Assembly (NCBI RefSeq): GCF_022539505.1
Contig: NC_061510.1
Location: forward strand, 395,418,249-395,482,248
DNA length: 64,000 bases
Source: Lolium rigidum
Lineage: Eukaryota; Streptophyta; Magnoliopsida; Poales; Poaceae
Direction of reading: 5' to 3'
Shown here: positions 21,609 to 33,153 of the stretch, piece after piece
Numbering within the stretch: the first letter of the stretch is position 1
Layout of the letters: each line of letters begins with the position of its first letter
Notes under the pieces: model-generated
Databases searched by the model: none
The model's input: only the letters and a program-made list of their open reading frames with translations
What the model was told of the DNA's origin: nothing
Made by a program: the position numbers and the translations under genes

Positions 21609-22485
21609 CTCGAGAAATATCCTTTCCGATAGATAGGCCCGCTAGCCATCCGACATGTGTGCGCGTGACACATGCGTAGTATACGTAGGGCGCGATTCAT
21701 TGATCAAATGGTTAGATTTTCTTCTCATTAATCTACAGAGACAACGCCAGCTGATAATCGACCTATGCAAATCTGAATTGCATCCCTAACTGCATCTTGC
21801 TCTTGCCACACTCCCTGTTGGGTTTGTGACTGTCTAGTGCTCCATGGGTGTTGATATTCACCCACACAACATCACAAGGTCCCAAACAGGTCCTGCCATC
21901 GTCTCTCCGTACTTCAATGACCTTTTACCAACTGATCGAATAGTTCCATCGAGCGCCACATGCCCATGTACTTCGCCATGTGTCCAACTGTTCCTACTCA
22001 CCTAGATTGCCCACATTATCGAAATTGTCACATCCGCATCATTTTTCTTACTAATGATTGTAATATCCAATATATCAGACGCTGACACATCTGAAATGTA
22101 CTATTGGAAGGAAACACAAGTTATCAATCAGGTTAAGATAGTCATGCTCTTATTTAACAACATCGTTATAATATTTGCATACATATTGCAAGTAGGATAA
22201 AATAACATGAACATATCCTTCACAAGCACAACAGAGGACATATTTAGCAGGGGCAATATAGGAAGAAACAAAAGGGATAGACCCCATGAGTAAGAAAATA
22301 TCATGTGCCTAAGATTGTCGAACAGATGAACTATAGCATTACACATCGTATGAAATAGTATATGAAATGGATATGAAACAAATCCCAGAAATATAGAGTT
22401 TCACAAGGCATGAAAAAAGGCGAATAAATTCCAAGTATTTCTTTTTTACCTGAAACTACTCGATTCCATTAAGGAAAATGTTGTA
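21609..22485. other. Unclassified intergenic sequence
   Basis: The first part (to about 21800) is the downstream continuation of the E block, compare 13228-13310. The rest (21800-22485) is unique, AT-rich and without a convincing frame, repeat or TSD. Confidence 0.4.
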
Positions 22486-24160
22486 TTTCCTCCGGAGGCT
22501 GCATCGCACGCGGCCTCCGGGTTCGTGGCCGTTCGATGCGTCCGCCTCCATCTCACGTTCCCACGAGGCCACAATGCCTTTCTTTTCTGGGCCCCACCGA
22601 CTTTAGTGCCTTATCTTCTCGCATTGGTTTCTCCATTGCCATATCACCATGATTGCCCCCAAATCAACAGCCCGGCGCTGGTGCTCGGGACGCTGGGAAC
22701 GGGAGGAGGAGCTGCGGCGCGGCTTGGCCGGTGAGGACGGCTGCTTGCTCGAGGAGTGGGGGCGGTGTTTTCTGGTGGCTGCAGCGGCAGTTCCGGGTCG
22801 GTGCAGATGGAGGCCGCGGCGCAGCGCCGGACGACCGCCGTCGCAGGAGATGGAGGCCGCTGCCGAGGCCCGTAAGCCCAGACCCCTCCACGCCCCGCTG
22901 TCGCCGGAGATCGAGGCCCTAGGTGCTGCGACTCCTGCCACGCGCAACGGCTGGTGCTTCTAGGCAACGCCGACGGCGCCCTTAAGCGTAGCTCCTACAA
23001 GGAGAATCGCCAGTGCTCTCCCCAACGCCGGTCCTGTGAGCCACCATGGTTGGGTCCTGCGCGTCGCAATCGCCTGTTTTTCCGCGACCTACGCAAGGTC
23101 TACTGCCGGAACAGCATCGATCGCTGCCCACCGATGCTCTCCCCCCACGCGGTTATGCTCTCCTCGACCTGCACCACCCTCGAGCGCTGCTCGCCTCCCA
23201 TCGGGACCCGGCGGCGTTGCAAGTACATGCAGTGGTTGTCCCGTTGGTACAAAGGCTGCTCGCCGGAGCTACGAGCATCTGCAAACGCTCCTCGACGGAG
23301 CTGCGAACGCTACTCACCGGAGCTGCGAGCGAACGGCAGCGGTGCTGCGATGACCTCTCACCGAAGCTGCAAATTCTGCTCGCCGGAGCTGCGAGCGAAG
23401 GGCGCCGGTGCTGCGAAGGCCTCTGCCAGAGCTGTGAGCGAAGGGCGCCAATGCTGCGAAGGCCTCTGCCGGAGCTGCAAAGGCTGCTCGTCGGAGCTGC
23501 GAGAGGGCGGCGCTGCTGTAAACGCTGCTCGCCGGAGCTACGATCGATGGGCGGCGGTGCTGCAAAGGCTGCTCGCCGGAGCTGTGAGCGAAGGGCGCCG
23601 GAGCTGCGAACGAAGGGCACCGGTGCTGCGAAGTCCTCTCGCCGGAGCTGCAAAGGCTGCTCGCCGGAGCTGCGAGAGGGCGGCGCTGCTGCAAATGCTG
23701 CTCGTCGCCTGCTTCAAGAGGGAACTAGCTTCTCTGACGACGAGGAGGTCGGGATGCTGCATATGGTGCGGTGGTTGTCTTCTCCACCAAGGACGACTAC
23801 CGACGAGTCCTTTTTTATTTTTAACTGAAACCATTTTTTTTTGTTTCAATGAAGTAAAAGAGGGGCTTTTGTTTTGCTGCGACGAAGCAAAGTAGGTGGG
23901 CAGGTCTTTTCTTTTCTATTTCTAAATGAATCGGTTTTTGCTTTAATGAAGCAAAAGCGGGAGGTTTTTTTGCTGCAATGAAGCAAACTCGGAGGACAGG
24001 TCTTTTCTTTTCTATTTCTAAGTGAATCATTTTTGGCTTCAATGAAACAAAAGCGGGGAGTTTTTTGCTGCGACGAAACAAAATCTAAATTTTAGCTAAA
24101 AGTAGACACGTGTCAGCTAGGGAAGCCGGAGGCTGAAGAGCTCCTAGCCTCGGAAGGATT
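22486..24160. mobile_element. GC-rich tandem-repeat element with imperfect TIRs
   Basis: The left end (tttcctccggaggct...gcggcctccgg) and the right end (cggaggctgaagag...gcctcggaagga) are imperfect inverted repeats of about 34 bp. The interior is a GC-rich minisatellite (22950-23710) followed by an AT-rich part with three copies of a ttgctgc-aatgaagcaaa-type unit (23830-24080). No TSD is recognisable and there is no transposase. Such gctgcgaagg-rich units are common in non-autonomous grass DNA transposons. Frames up to 313 codons inside are artefacts of the stop-poor repeat. Confidence 0.5.
22950..23710. repeat. GC-rich minisatellite (ctgctcgccggagctgcgag)
   Basis: Multiple degenerate copies of a unit containing gctgctcgccggagctgcga and gggcgccggtgctgcgaagg. 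A long internal duplication is visible: the passage ending ggcggcgctgctgtaaacgc (about 23508-23527) recurs as ggcggcgctgctgcaaatgc (about 23678-23697). Confidence 0.8.
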
Positions 24161-24403
24161 ATCAACACGCTCCTTCCATTAACTAGGCACAGCAGACTCC
24201 CTGGCCTCAAGCCCTCAACAACACTTACATTATCAGGGACTGTGTGCACCCAAAGTACCCGATCAGCTACTTGGTTTGCACCAACAGCAGCTAAGTATAT
24301 TGATTTATAACGAAAACTCCCAGACGAGCTAAGACCCATCAATGTATCTGATTTTCCTACACTAAATATAGCAATTATGTAACCCAGAACCAAAAAAATC
24401 TTC
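24161..24403 (-). other. 3' region of the gene remnant
   Basis: Downstream, on the minus strand, of the last coding exon of the gene remnant. A frame here (24462-24085 minus) overlaps the preceding exon and then runs into the tandem-repeat element, so I regard it as 3' UTR or chance rather than a separate gene. Words such as VHTVPDNVSVVEGL are protein-like, so an additional exon cannot be excluded. Confidence 0.3.
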
Positions 24404-25456
24404 TTCCTATCGTGGGAGCGGAGCTTTAATAGTGGACGAGAATGATACAGGGCTGAGTCCATGCCTCGCCGAGATCAAAGTCCACTCCGTGTCATCGGAG
24501 CTACGAGAAGATTCGTGCAAAGGAGTGGAAACATCTGAACCTCCAAACTCAGACCCAACAGGTGATAACACTGCTCCCACGGACAGTACTCCACTCTGAA
24601 TGTTCTTGTCCCGCCCAATGTCTCTCTTCTGCTGGTGCCACATCTCCTTCTGTCTCTCGTCAATGATAGCAATATCCTTAACCATCCCGGTTACCATGCT
24701 TAAGATCATGTCGGTCTTCGTCTCTGTAGTCACTACGGCGGTCTCGGGAGCTGGAGGAGTAGTGTCCATCTGGGGACGCTCTTTATCAAGATCAGCCCTG
24801 GCTGTCAAGTCTCTACGCTCTGTGATAGCAGGTGTGTTCTGTGGAGGTGTACCCACCTGAGAATCAGTGGCTGCTGACCCTGTTGGCCTTATCACCGAAC
24901 TTGGAGTAGTCCCCGTGCTTCTTCTTTTCATTCTTCTCAACAGCGTTGGCCCTGCTGATAGTAGAGCCCAAATACTACCTTGCAACAGATTTCTCTGCTC
25001 CATCATCGGCAGCAACAATGTTACACTTCCCACTAGAAGCAGCAGCAGAAGCTTCTTTACACAGGTCGAGCAGAATGGCGCGGGCTTCCTCTCGAATCTC
25101 GTCACACAGGTGGACTACGCCACCGTACAGGTGTTGCCTCAGGTGCTCGCATAGCAGCTTGGCTTCCTTCGCAGCGCCCTTGAAACACACATCAATTTTG
25201 CATTCCGTGTCAGGAAAATGCGTAAACCTCAATGTGTATATATATAAACAAATAAGGTGCAGATAAAATGATTGGCCGAGCCACACACTTACCACCATTG
25301 CGGCGCCGACGGTGGCAGCGACAGAACCAGACCCTCTGTGCAGCATAAGACTCAAGGCATGCTCTCTGATCTGGTTGCTCAATATGCAGTCTGGGTCGGA
25401 GGACCATATTGCCTCCGGATAACCCACTCCCTCATCAACTCGGCCTCTTTGGCGAT
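24404..25456 (-). pseudogene. Gene remnant, 3' exons (family unknown)
   Basis: Minus-strand exons of a gene whose 5' exons lie beyond the retroelement at 25457-38830. Exon 3 runs 25456-25293 and ends at a GT donor (gtg|gtaagt). Its frame shifts by one base near the motif REAIW. Exon 4 starts at 25178 after ttcaag and encodes GAAKEAKLLCEHLRQHLYGG and on to EKSVAR, where gcaag|gtagta is either a donor or an in-frame stop. A further exon (about 24850-24407, TETKTDMILSMVTGMVKDI) is open to a TAG. I do not recognise the family. No TM segment or signal peptide is seen, and the middle is helical and Glu/Lys-rich. It is non-functional as it stands because of the insertion and the frameshift. Confidence 0.55.
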
Positions 25457-27162
25457 TGATACGTCTCCGACGTATCGATAATTTCTTATGTTCTATGCCA
25501 TATTATTGATGATACCTATATGTTTTATGCACACTTTATGTTATATTCGTGCATTTTCTGGAACTAACCTATTAACAAGATGCTGAAGTGTCAGTTCCTG
25601 TTTTCTGCTATTTTTGGTTTCAGAAATCCTAGTAACGAAATATTCTCGGAATTGGACGAAACGAAGACCCAGGGGCCTATTTTGCCACGAACCTTCCAGA
25701 AGACCGAAGAGCATACGAAGTGGGGCCACGAGGTGGCCAGACCACATGGCGGCGCGGCCAAGGGGGCCCGCGCCGCCCTGTGGTGTGGGCCCCTCGTTAG
25801 CCCCCGACTCTGCCCTTCCGCCTACTTAAAGCCTCCGTCGCGAAACCCCCGATGCGAAGAACCACGATACGGAAAACCTTCCGGAGCCGCCGCCATCGCG
25901 AAGCCAAGATCCGGGGGACAGAGTCTCCGTTCCGGCACCCTGCCGGAGCGGGGAAGTGCCCCGGAAGGCTTCTCCATCGACACCGCTGCCATCTCCACCG
26001 CCATCTTCATCACCGCTGCTGCTCCCATGAGGAGGGAGTAGTTCTCCATCGAGGCTCGGGGCTGTACCGGTAGCTATGTGGTTCATCTCTCTCCTATGTA
26101 CTTCAATACAATAATCTCATGAGCTGCCTTACATGATTGAGATTCATATGATGATGCTTGTAATCTAGATGTCACTATGCTAGTCAAGTGAGTTTTACTT
26201 ATGTGATCTCCGGAGACTCCTTGTCCCACGTGTGTAAAGGTGACGAGTGTGTGCACCGTGTGGGTCTCTTAGGCTATATTTCACGAATACTTACTCACTC
26301 GTTATGAATGGCGTAGTGAAGTGCTTATTTATATCTCTTTATGATTGCAATGTGTTTTGTATCACAATTTATCTATGTGCTACTCTAGTGATGTGTTATT
26401 AAAGTAGTTTATTCCTCCTGCACGGTGTAATGGTGACAGTGTGTGCATCCGTGTTAGTACTTGGCGTATGCTATGATCATGATCTCTTGTAGATTGTGAA
26501 GTTAACTATTGCTATGATAGTATTGATGTGATCTATTCCTCCTACGTGGCGTGAAGGTGACAGTGTGCATACTATGTTAGTACTTGGTTTAGTCGTGTTG
26601 ATCTTTCTTGCACTCTAAGGTTACTTAAATATGAACATTGAATTGTGGAGCTTGTTAACTCCGGCATTGAGGGTTCGTGTAATCCTACGCAATGTGTTCA
26701 TCATCCAACAAGAGTGTAGAGTATGCATTTACCTATTCTGTTATGTGATCAAAGTTGAGAGTGTCCACTAGTGAAAGTCTAATCCCTAGGCCTTGTTCCT
26801 AAATATCGCTATCGCTCGCTTGTTTATTGTTTTCATTGCGTTACTACTGCTGCGTTACTACTGCTTGTTTATCGTCCTGGGCAAAGCACTTTTCCGGTGC
26901 CGTTGCTACTACTTATTCATACCACCTGTATTTCACTATCTCTTCGCCGAACTAGTGCACCTATTAGGTGTGTTGGGGACACAAGAGACTTCTTGCTTTG
27001 TGGTTGCGGGGTTGCATGAGAGGGATATCTTTGACCTCTTCCTCCCCGAGTTCGATAAACCTTGGGTGATCCACTTAAGGGAAACTTGCTGCTGTTCTAC
27101 AAACCTCTCGCTCTTGGAGGCCCAACACTGTCTACAAGAATAGAAGCACCCAGTAGACATCA
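25457..27162 (+). repeat. 5' LTR of Athila-like element
   Basis: Begins TGATACGTCTCCGACGTATC and ends agtagacatca. Inside are short GC-rich frames (25580-26086) that are shared with the 3' LTR and so are parts of the LTR, not genes. Confidence 0.95.
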
Positions 27163-27170
27163 AGCACTTT

Positions 27171-27190
27171 TCAGGCGCCGTTGCCGGGAG
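27171..27190 (+). promoter_or_regulatory. Primer binding site (Asp-tRNA type)
   Basis: The sequence tcaggcgccgttgccgggag lies 8 bases after the LTR end and differs from the canonical Athila PBS (tggcgccgttgccgggga) at few positions. Confidence 0.75.
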
Positions 27191-27326
27191 GAAAGGTAAA
27201 AAGGCACTCATACTCCGGTTCCAGTGTGCAGTACTTTTCCGGCGCCATTGTGTTTGTGCTCGAAGCTATTTCCTTTAGATCCTGCAATTGCATCTTTTTG
27301 TTTCTTGTTTACACTAGTTTGGCATA

Positions 27327-27836
27327 ATGGACAACAATGAGCTTCTTATTCTATTTCCAGATTTAAAACATGGATTGTTTGATGCGAAAATTAAAAAACC
27401 TATGGAATCTTATTTGCATGCTGGTAGTAATATTAGTATGAACGCTTTGAACACCATTGTTGATAATAATGTAGAAAGTTCTAAGCTTGGGGAAGCTGGT
27501 TTTCATGATCTTTTTAATCCCCCAAGCATTGAGGAGAAAATTTTCTTTGATGATATTTTGCCTCCTATTTATGATGATTATAATAGTGGTCTTTTGGTAC
27601 AGCCTACTATGGAGAGTAAATTTTATTGTGATTATACTATGCCTCCTACACTTGATGAGAATAATAATGATAGCTACTTTGTTGAATTTGCTCCCGCTAT
27701 TACTAATAAAATTGATGATGCTTATGTGGAGAGTAATAATTTTATGCATGAGATTCATGATAAGAATGCTTTATGTGATAGTTATATTGTTGAGTTTGCT
27801 CATGATGCTACTGAAAGTTATTATGAGAGATGGTAG
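27327..27836 (+). CDS. Element-encoded 169-aa acidic protein, unknown role
   Basis: A real ATG (after ggcata) opens a 169-codon frame starting MDNNELLILFPDLKHGLFD, very rich in Asp/Asn/Glu and in near-repeated blocks of the form F-x-D-x-PP (for example FDDILPPIYDD and CDYTMPPTLDE). It sits where gag would lie in an autonomous Athila element but has no capsid or zinc-knuckle motif. It ends TAG-TAG. A further degraded frame follows to about 28052. It may be a gag-derived remnant or a sequence retained for RNA function. It is strongly AT-biased relative to the GC-rich LTR. Confidence 0.5.
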   Translation: MDNNELLILFPDLKHGLFDAKIKKPMESYLHAGSNISMNALNTIVDNNVESSKLGEAGFHDLFNPPSIEEKIFFDDILPPIYDDYNSGLLVQPTMESKFYCDYTMPPTLDENNNDSYFVEFAPAITNKIDDAYVESNNFMHEIHDKNALCDSYIVEFAHDATESYYERW

Positions 27837-28637
27837 TAGAAATTTTCATGTTACTAAAATGCCTCTCTATGTGCTGAAATTTTTGAAGCTACACTTGTTT
27901 TATCTTCCTATGCTTGTTACTTTGCTCCTCATGAACTTGTTCATTTACAAGATTCCTATGCATAGGAAGCATGTTAGACTTAAATTTGTTTTGAATTTGC
28001 CTCTTGATGCTCTCTTTTGCTTCATACTCTATTTTTCATGTGAGCATCATTAAAACTGCTGAGCCAATCTTAATGGCTATAAAGAAAGCGCTTATGGGAG
28101 ACAACCCATGTTTTTACTCCAGTATTTTTGTTTTATATTTGTGTCTTGGAAGTTGTTTACTACTGTAGCAACCTCTCCTTATATTAGTTTTGAGTTTTGT
28201 TGTGCCAAGTAAAGTCTTTGATAGTAAAGTAAGTACTAGATTTGGATTACTGCGCAGTTCCAGATTTCTTTGCTGTCACGAATCTGGGTCTACCTCCTCG
28301 TAGGTAGCTCAGAAAATTAATCCAATTTACGTGCATGATCCTCAGATATGTACGCAACTTTCATTCAATTTGAGCATTTTCATTTGAGCAAGTCTGGTGG
28401 CCTAATAAAATCCATCTTTACGGACTGTTCTGTTTTGACAGATTTTGCCTTTTATTTCGCATTGCCTCTTTTGCTATGTTGGATGAATTTCTTTGATCCA
28501 TTAATGTCCAGTAGCTTTATGCAATGTCCAGAAGTGTTAAGAATGATTGTGTCACCTCTGAACATGTTAATTTTTATTATGCACTAACCCTCTAATGAGT
28601 TGTTTCGAGTTTAGTGTGGAGGAAGTTTTCAAGGATC
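27837..28637 (+). other. Athila-like interior, left half, non-coding
   Basis: Degraded coding-like sequence up to about 28052 (frames change repeatedly) and then T-rich non-coding DNA, including gggagacaacccatg at about 28098. It is interrupted at 28638 by the Tat-like element. Confidence 0.6.
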
Positions 28638-29796
28638 TGTTATCACCAGATTTTGGCCAAATCAGGAGATGGGCCGTAAGTGAAGATGGGCTTTGAAGAT
28701 TACACGTGGAGCGTCTTTGAGGCGGCCTTGCGCTAAGAGTTTGGGCTAGATTGCCCGTATATCTGTAAATATAGTAGATCGCATCGTGTTTAGAATTAAC
28801 AGGTAGAGTTTAGCCCGTGCACGGTTAGGTGCACGCCTCAGTTAGAAAGTCCCTTGGACTATAAATATGTATCTAGGGTTTATGGAATAAACAACAACCA
28901 ACGTTCAACACAAACAAATCTCGGCGCATCGCCAACTCCTTCGTCTCGAGGGTTTCTCCGGTAAGCACCAAGCTTGCGATCTAGGCAGCACAAGCCTACC
29001 CACGTTGTTCATGCGTTGCTCGTGCTGAAGCCTTTTTGATGGCGAGCAACGTAGTTATCTTAGATGTGTTAGGGTTAGCATTGTTCTTCGTATCATATGC
29101 TGTCGTAGTGCAACCCTCATGCATCTAGCCGCCCTTACACCTATCTTAGGTGTAGGGGCGGCACCCCGCTTGATCATAGTTTAGTAGATCCGATCCGTTA
29201 CGGTTGCTCCTTGTTCATCAAGGATTAGTTTAATATCCGCATTAGTTAGGCCCTACAAAGGGTTGGAGGATCCAGCGGCGTGTAGGGTGAAGTTTGCTAG
29301 CCCTAGAAAGGATGTTCCGGGGATCAACCTCGTGTTGGTTTTTAGGCCCTGTCTAGGATCGGCTTACGGTCACCGTGCGCGAGCGCGAGGCCCAATCGTG
29401 AGTAGGATGATCCGATTATGCGGTGAAAACCCTAAATCGTCGTAGATCTCATTAGCTTTATCTTGATCAAGCAGGACCACCATATATTCGGACACCTTGT
29501 ACGAATCATGGGTGGATCGGCTCTTTGAGCCGATTCACGAGATAACCTCGAGAGCCGATCGAGGCTCGTATTTAATGTTTACGTGTATGCCATGCAGGAA
29601 ACTAAGCGAGGCATCATCCAACACCTTCCCGACCGGGTATAGGTCGGGTGGCACGCCCTTGCGATAGCATCGGACGTGTGACCAGGAGGCTTTGCGGGCC
29701 GTCGCTCTGAGGGACTGGGGCCAGCCGCAGCCCTAGTTGTTCCCGGCTCTACTGTGTTGCCCGTCGCTGCCCGCCGGTGGGTTTCTAACGTCAACA
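28638..29796 (+). repeat. 5' LTR of nested Tat-like element
   Basis: Starts TGTTATCACCAGATTTTGGC and ends gacgtcaaca-type (here aacgtcaaca). TATAAATA at 28860-28867 is the likely promoter and is conserved in the other LTR at 34167-34174. Confidence 0.93.
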
Positions 29797-29817
29797 CATT
29801 CTGGCACGCCCGGTGGG
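29797..29817 (+). promoter_or_regulatory. Primer binding site region
   Basis: The sequence ctggcacgcccggtgggac directly after the LTR is the conserved PBS-type stretch of one branch of Tat-lineage elements. I do not assign the tRNA. Confidence 0.65.
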
Positions 29818-29857
29818 ACACCCTTCGACATCCACCACATCGCCATCTACATCCGAG

Positions 29858-31143
29858 ATGGCGGAAAGCACTCCGGTCAAGTACGAGGATCTGCCTGATG
29901 AACTCAAGAAGAAACATGACGAGATCAAGGCAACCCTCGAAGCCGAACTCATCGGCTCCTTTGAGAAGACCCGTTCGCACGGTATCAAGCTCAATGAAAA
30001 CACACGTCCGTTGCCTGGCGACAACATGGTGGACCTCAGCCACTCCATATGCGAGCCAGAGTTCCCCTTTGGTGTCAACATGGCAGAGCTTGCAAGCCGC
30101 CATGGCAAAGATGAAGCAGAAGCAGCCACTCCCGTGGCAAGGATAAAGAGGAGGCCGATCCGCGCGACCGGCCCCAAGATGATGACAGACGGTACACGAC
30201 GGAGGAGGAAGTGAGAAGCGTGCGGTATCAACGTCCACTCTCCGTGCATCTCCTCAACAAATATGAGCAACAGTACGACCGACGTCGGCGCTACGACGTA
30301 GATGATGAGAGAATTTGTCGGTCTGATGCAGAGGACAGGAGGTACCGTCGGCATGATAGAAACAACGACGGGTACAATCGTCACGCTGGAGGGAGGTCAA
30401 GGGGGCAGGATGACATGGATAGGCACTGGGACTGTCCTTTCTTCAAACATTGCTGGGACTCAGGAATGAGCCGATTGCCAACAATCGAGAACTGCCCAGA
30501 ATGCAAACAAAGGAAGAAGGATACAGCTAACGTGTCCGTGTTCAAGCGTCTAGGGCCTCTCCCACCTCGGAACAAGCATGCTGAGTCCGCTCGGGTGGAA
30601 GATCTCGAGGGACTAAAGGACGATGATGAAGAAGATAGGTATCATCGGCCAAGGTGGTGCCTTGATGGGCTCAGCCATTCCCAGCAGCGAAGGGTTCAGC
30701 GTCTACGCGGGTTGGAAGAAGCTGAGAGATTATACCTGCACACACTGAGGAAGGCACGGCCGGATCTAGCCGCCAAAATTCAGCGAACCCTGAGCGAAGA
30801 AGGTCGGCCACAAAGAAAAGAGTGGCGCCCCAAGCAAAGGAAAGCCGATGATGAGACATCGGCTGGCACAAACATGGTCTTCATCCTTCCAACGGAGTTT
30901 AGCGCTCAAGGATTGTACGAAGCACCCGTGGCACAATTGGATCGCGGCCCACGGCCGGTCATCTTTGAGAAACCGCAAGAAAGAAGTTACAGGCATCCGA
31001 AGGCCCTGTACTTGCGAGGTTACATCAATGGGCAGCTCGTCAACAAGATGTTGGTAGACACCGGGCGGCAGTTAACATTATGCCATAATCCATGCTACGT
31101 CGGTTGGGACGCTCCAGCTCGGATCCGATCAAGACCAATGTAA
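29858..31143 (+). pseudogene. Tat gag-linker and protease start, frameshifted
   Basis: Starts at ATG 29858 (MAESTPVKYEDLPDELKKKH). The sense frame moves after about 30139 (from the ATPVAR region to DKEEADPRD) and then stays open to 31143. No capsid-like domain is present. A Cys cluster C-x5-C-x10-C-x2-C at about 30435-30505 is an atypical zinc finger, flanked by long Arg/Asp-rich linkers. The protease start (MLVDTG, about 31048-31065) is followed by a frameshift; the next frame reads AAVNIMP and soon meets a stop. In the family this protein packages RNA, and this copy is probably dead. Confidence 0.75.
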
Positions 31144-31493
31144 CACCGAGCGATTTCAACGGCCAAGCATCCGACGCGCAAGGTGTTCGAATGTGGATCC
31201 GACCGTAGGAAGGAAAACTGTCCCTACGACGTTCTTTATTGTCGACAGCAAGAGTACCTATGCTTGTCCTACTAGGGAGAGATTGGATCCACGCCAATCG
31301 TTGCATTCCATCCACGATGCACCAATGCCTAATACAATGGGATGGAGATGAAGTAGAAGTCGTCCACGCAGACGATTCGGCCGAGGTTTCAACAGCTCGG
31401 CATGGACGTTTGGGAGACATCGAGTCAAGAGCCGCTCTCGAGCATCAATTTGGACGACTGCGAGCGCATCGACGTGACAAAGAACGGGGTTAG
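31144..31493 (+). pseudogene. Protease C-terminal remnant
   Basis: The frame at 31239-31493 encodes VPMLVLLGRDWIHANRCIPS followed by LIQWDGDEVEVVHAD, the conserved end of Tat-lineage retropepsin (the LLGRDW motif). It is out of frame with the upstream protease start. Nothing of RT follows. Confidence 0.7.
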
Positions 31494-33099
31494 GCTGGTT
31501 TTATCCACCGGCCTGACCGTGTAACAAAGCAAACATCGATGGACGAACGTGGCGAGGCTGATCCTTGTGATCGGCCCCAAAAAAAAGATTTTTTTATGGA
31601 GGAACATTACAAAACCTTCATCGAGCAAGCAGCGTGGAGGCCGATTCCAGCAATCGGCCAAAATTATCCTCACCATCCATTCTGCCTGGGTTCAACGTTT
31701 GATCCAGCACGGATTACCTAAAGAGCCGATACCATCAAGTCTTTTGACAGAATCGGCTCGGGGGGGCACCTAGGTGGATAAAACGCGAGGATATGAAGTA
31801 GGAGTATCAACACAAGATATTCCTTGATGATGGGTATTGAAGTATGGGGCCGATACATAAATCGGCCGAAAATTCGAAATTTTTTAAGCACAGCCGATGT
31901 GCAGACATCGACTTAAGGATCAATGGAGCAGGAAGTGGATCTTCTCTTCAAGTTCAAGTTCAGCGGTGCTAGCAGCATAAACGTGACATCTTCTAGAACC
32001 AGGACTGCAGGATTGAGGATCGTAACCCTGACTAACGACAAGAGCAGCATAAACGTGCAAGTCAGGGTAGGGATGAGCCTAACGAAGGGAGCGTATCTCT
32101 TCTAGGACCAGGAGAACAGCCAATGACGAAGCAATCGGCTGTAACGTTTTTTGCCTGGGGCTTGACCAAGGTGATGACTTGGTAGCTGTCACTTCCAGGG
32201 GTTGTTACATCCAAAGTTTTAGAGGGCATCAGAAATGCAAAGACATCCTCACCGGAAGTTGCTTCAGCCTGCCAAAGATGATGAGCCGATCTGATCAGCC
32301 AGGCGCAAGATGTGAGCTGGAGAAGCTTGGGGGGCAGCTCGCCTTGAAATTTCTTCACTCTGAAGAACCGATTTTGTTGGAATCGGCTGATTCTGCATTA
32401 CGAGTTGGAAACCGAGGATGGCCGACTTGGTCGGCTCACTGCTATTCTCGCCCCGACTAAGGCTCGGGGGGCAGCTTGCCACGAACGGTCCTTTGCTATA
32501 CGGAGCCGATTTTGCTCAAATCGGTTGGCTCTGCATCTCAATTTGATTTTGAGAGATGGTTGCTGTAAGAAAACAGAGCAGGATTATAAAGCATCACTGC
32601 AGACTATCACGAGGGAATTTGTGGACAAGTGATGCCTGTTCTGCAGAGGTTGCAGCTTCGACGTTTGGATTGATCCAGCAACAGTCCTAGGGCTCTCCTG
32701 AAGGCAAAGAGGATCTGGAAAAGAAGGATGCGGCAGAAGAATGTCTGAAATTTAAAGTTAATGAGGAGGCTGGACATTATTTCAGAAGTTTTGCCTCTAA
32801 GTTTAACATGCCATTCTGTTGGATCTGCATTTACAAAATCTAGGGTTTGCACGATTGTGGCTTGGCCCTGTTTGACCGGGAGTTTGGGTCCGGATGGATC
32901 TATCTCGAAATTTATCATAAGAGACCGATGCGCTACCATCGGCTCATTGAGCATTGACCGAGTTGACAATCGGCAGAATCAGTACGAAGGACAATCGGCT
33001 AAATTATCATAAAGGAAATCGGCAAGACCAAATTGGGGAAATTCTTCATTGACAAACGAGATTTCTTACATAAAGAGCTGATTGCTCTCAAAAGGAGGT
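31494..33099 (+). other. Non-coding interior of the Tat-like element
   Basis: About 1.6 kb without a plausible frame, punctuated by many cc/aatcggct words (for example near 31655, 31757, 32132, 32380, 32520, 32995). It replaces the RT-RNase H-integrase region and may hold packaging or dimerisation sequence, which is inference. Confidence 0.6.
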
Positions 33100-33153
33100 C
33101 CTAGGGGATACATTGCCCCGTTTACCACTACTGGCCCTAGGCTAAGATCCTAT

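Noticed and set aside
22954..23895. 313- and 260-codon frames in the GC-rich repeat
   Set aside because: They arise from a stop-poor tandem repeat, with several frames open at once on both strands. No domain or start context supports a gene.
29263..29445. 60-codon frame repeated at 34585-34767
   Set aside because: The two copies are the same position in the two LTRs of one element, so this is LTR sequence and not a duplicated gene.
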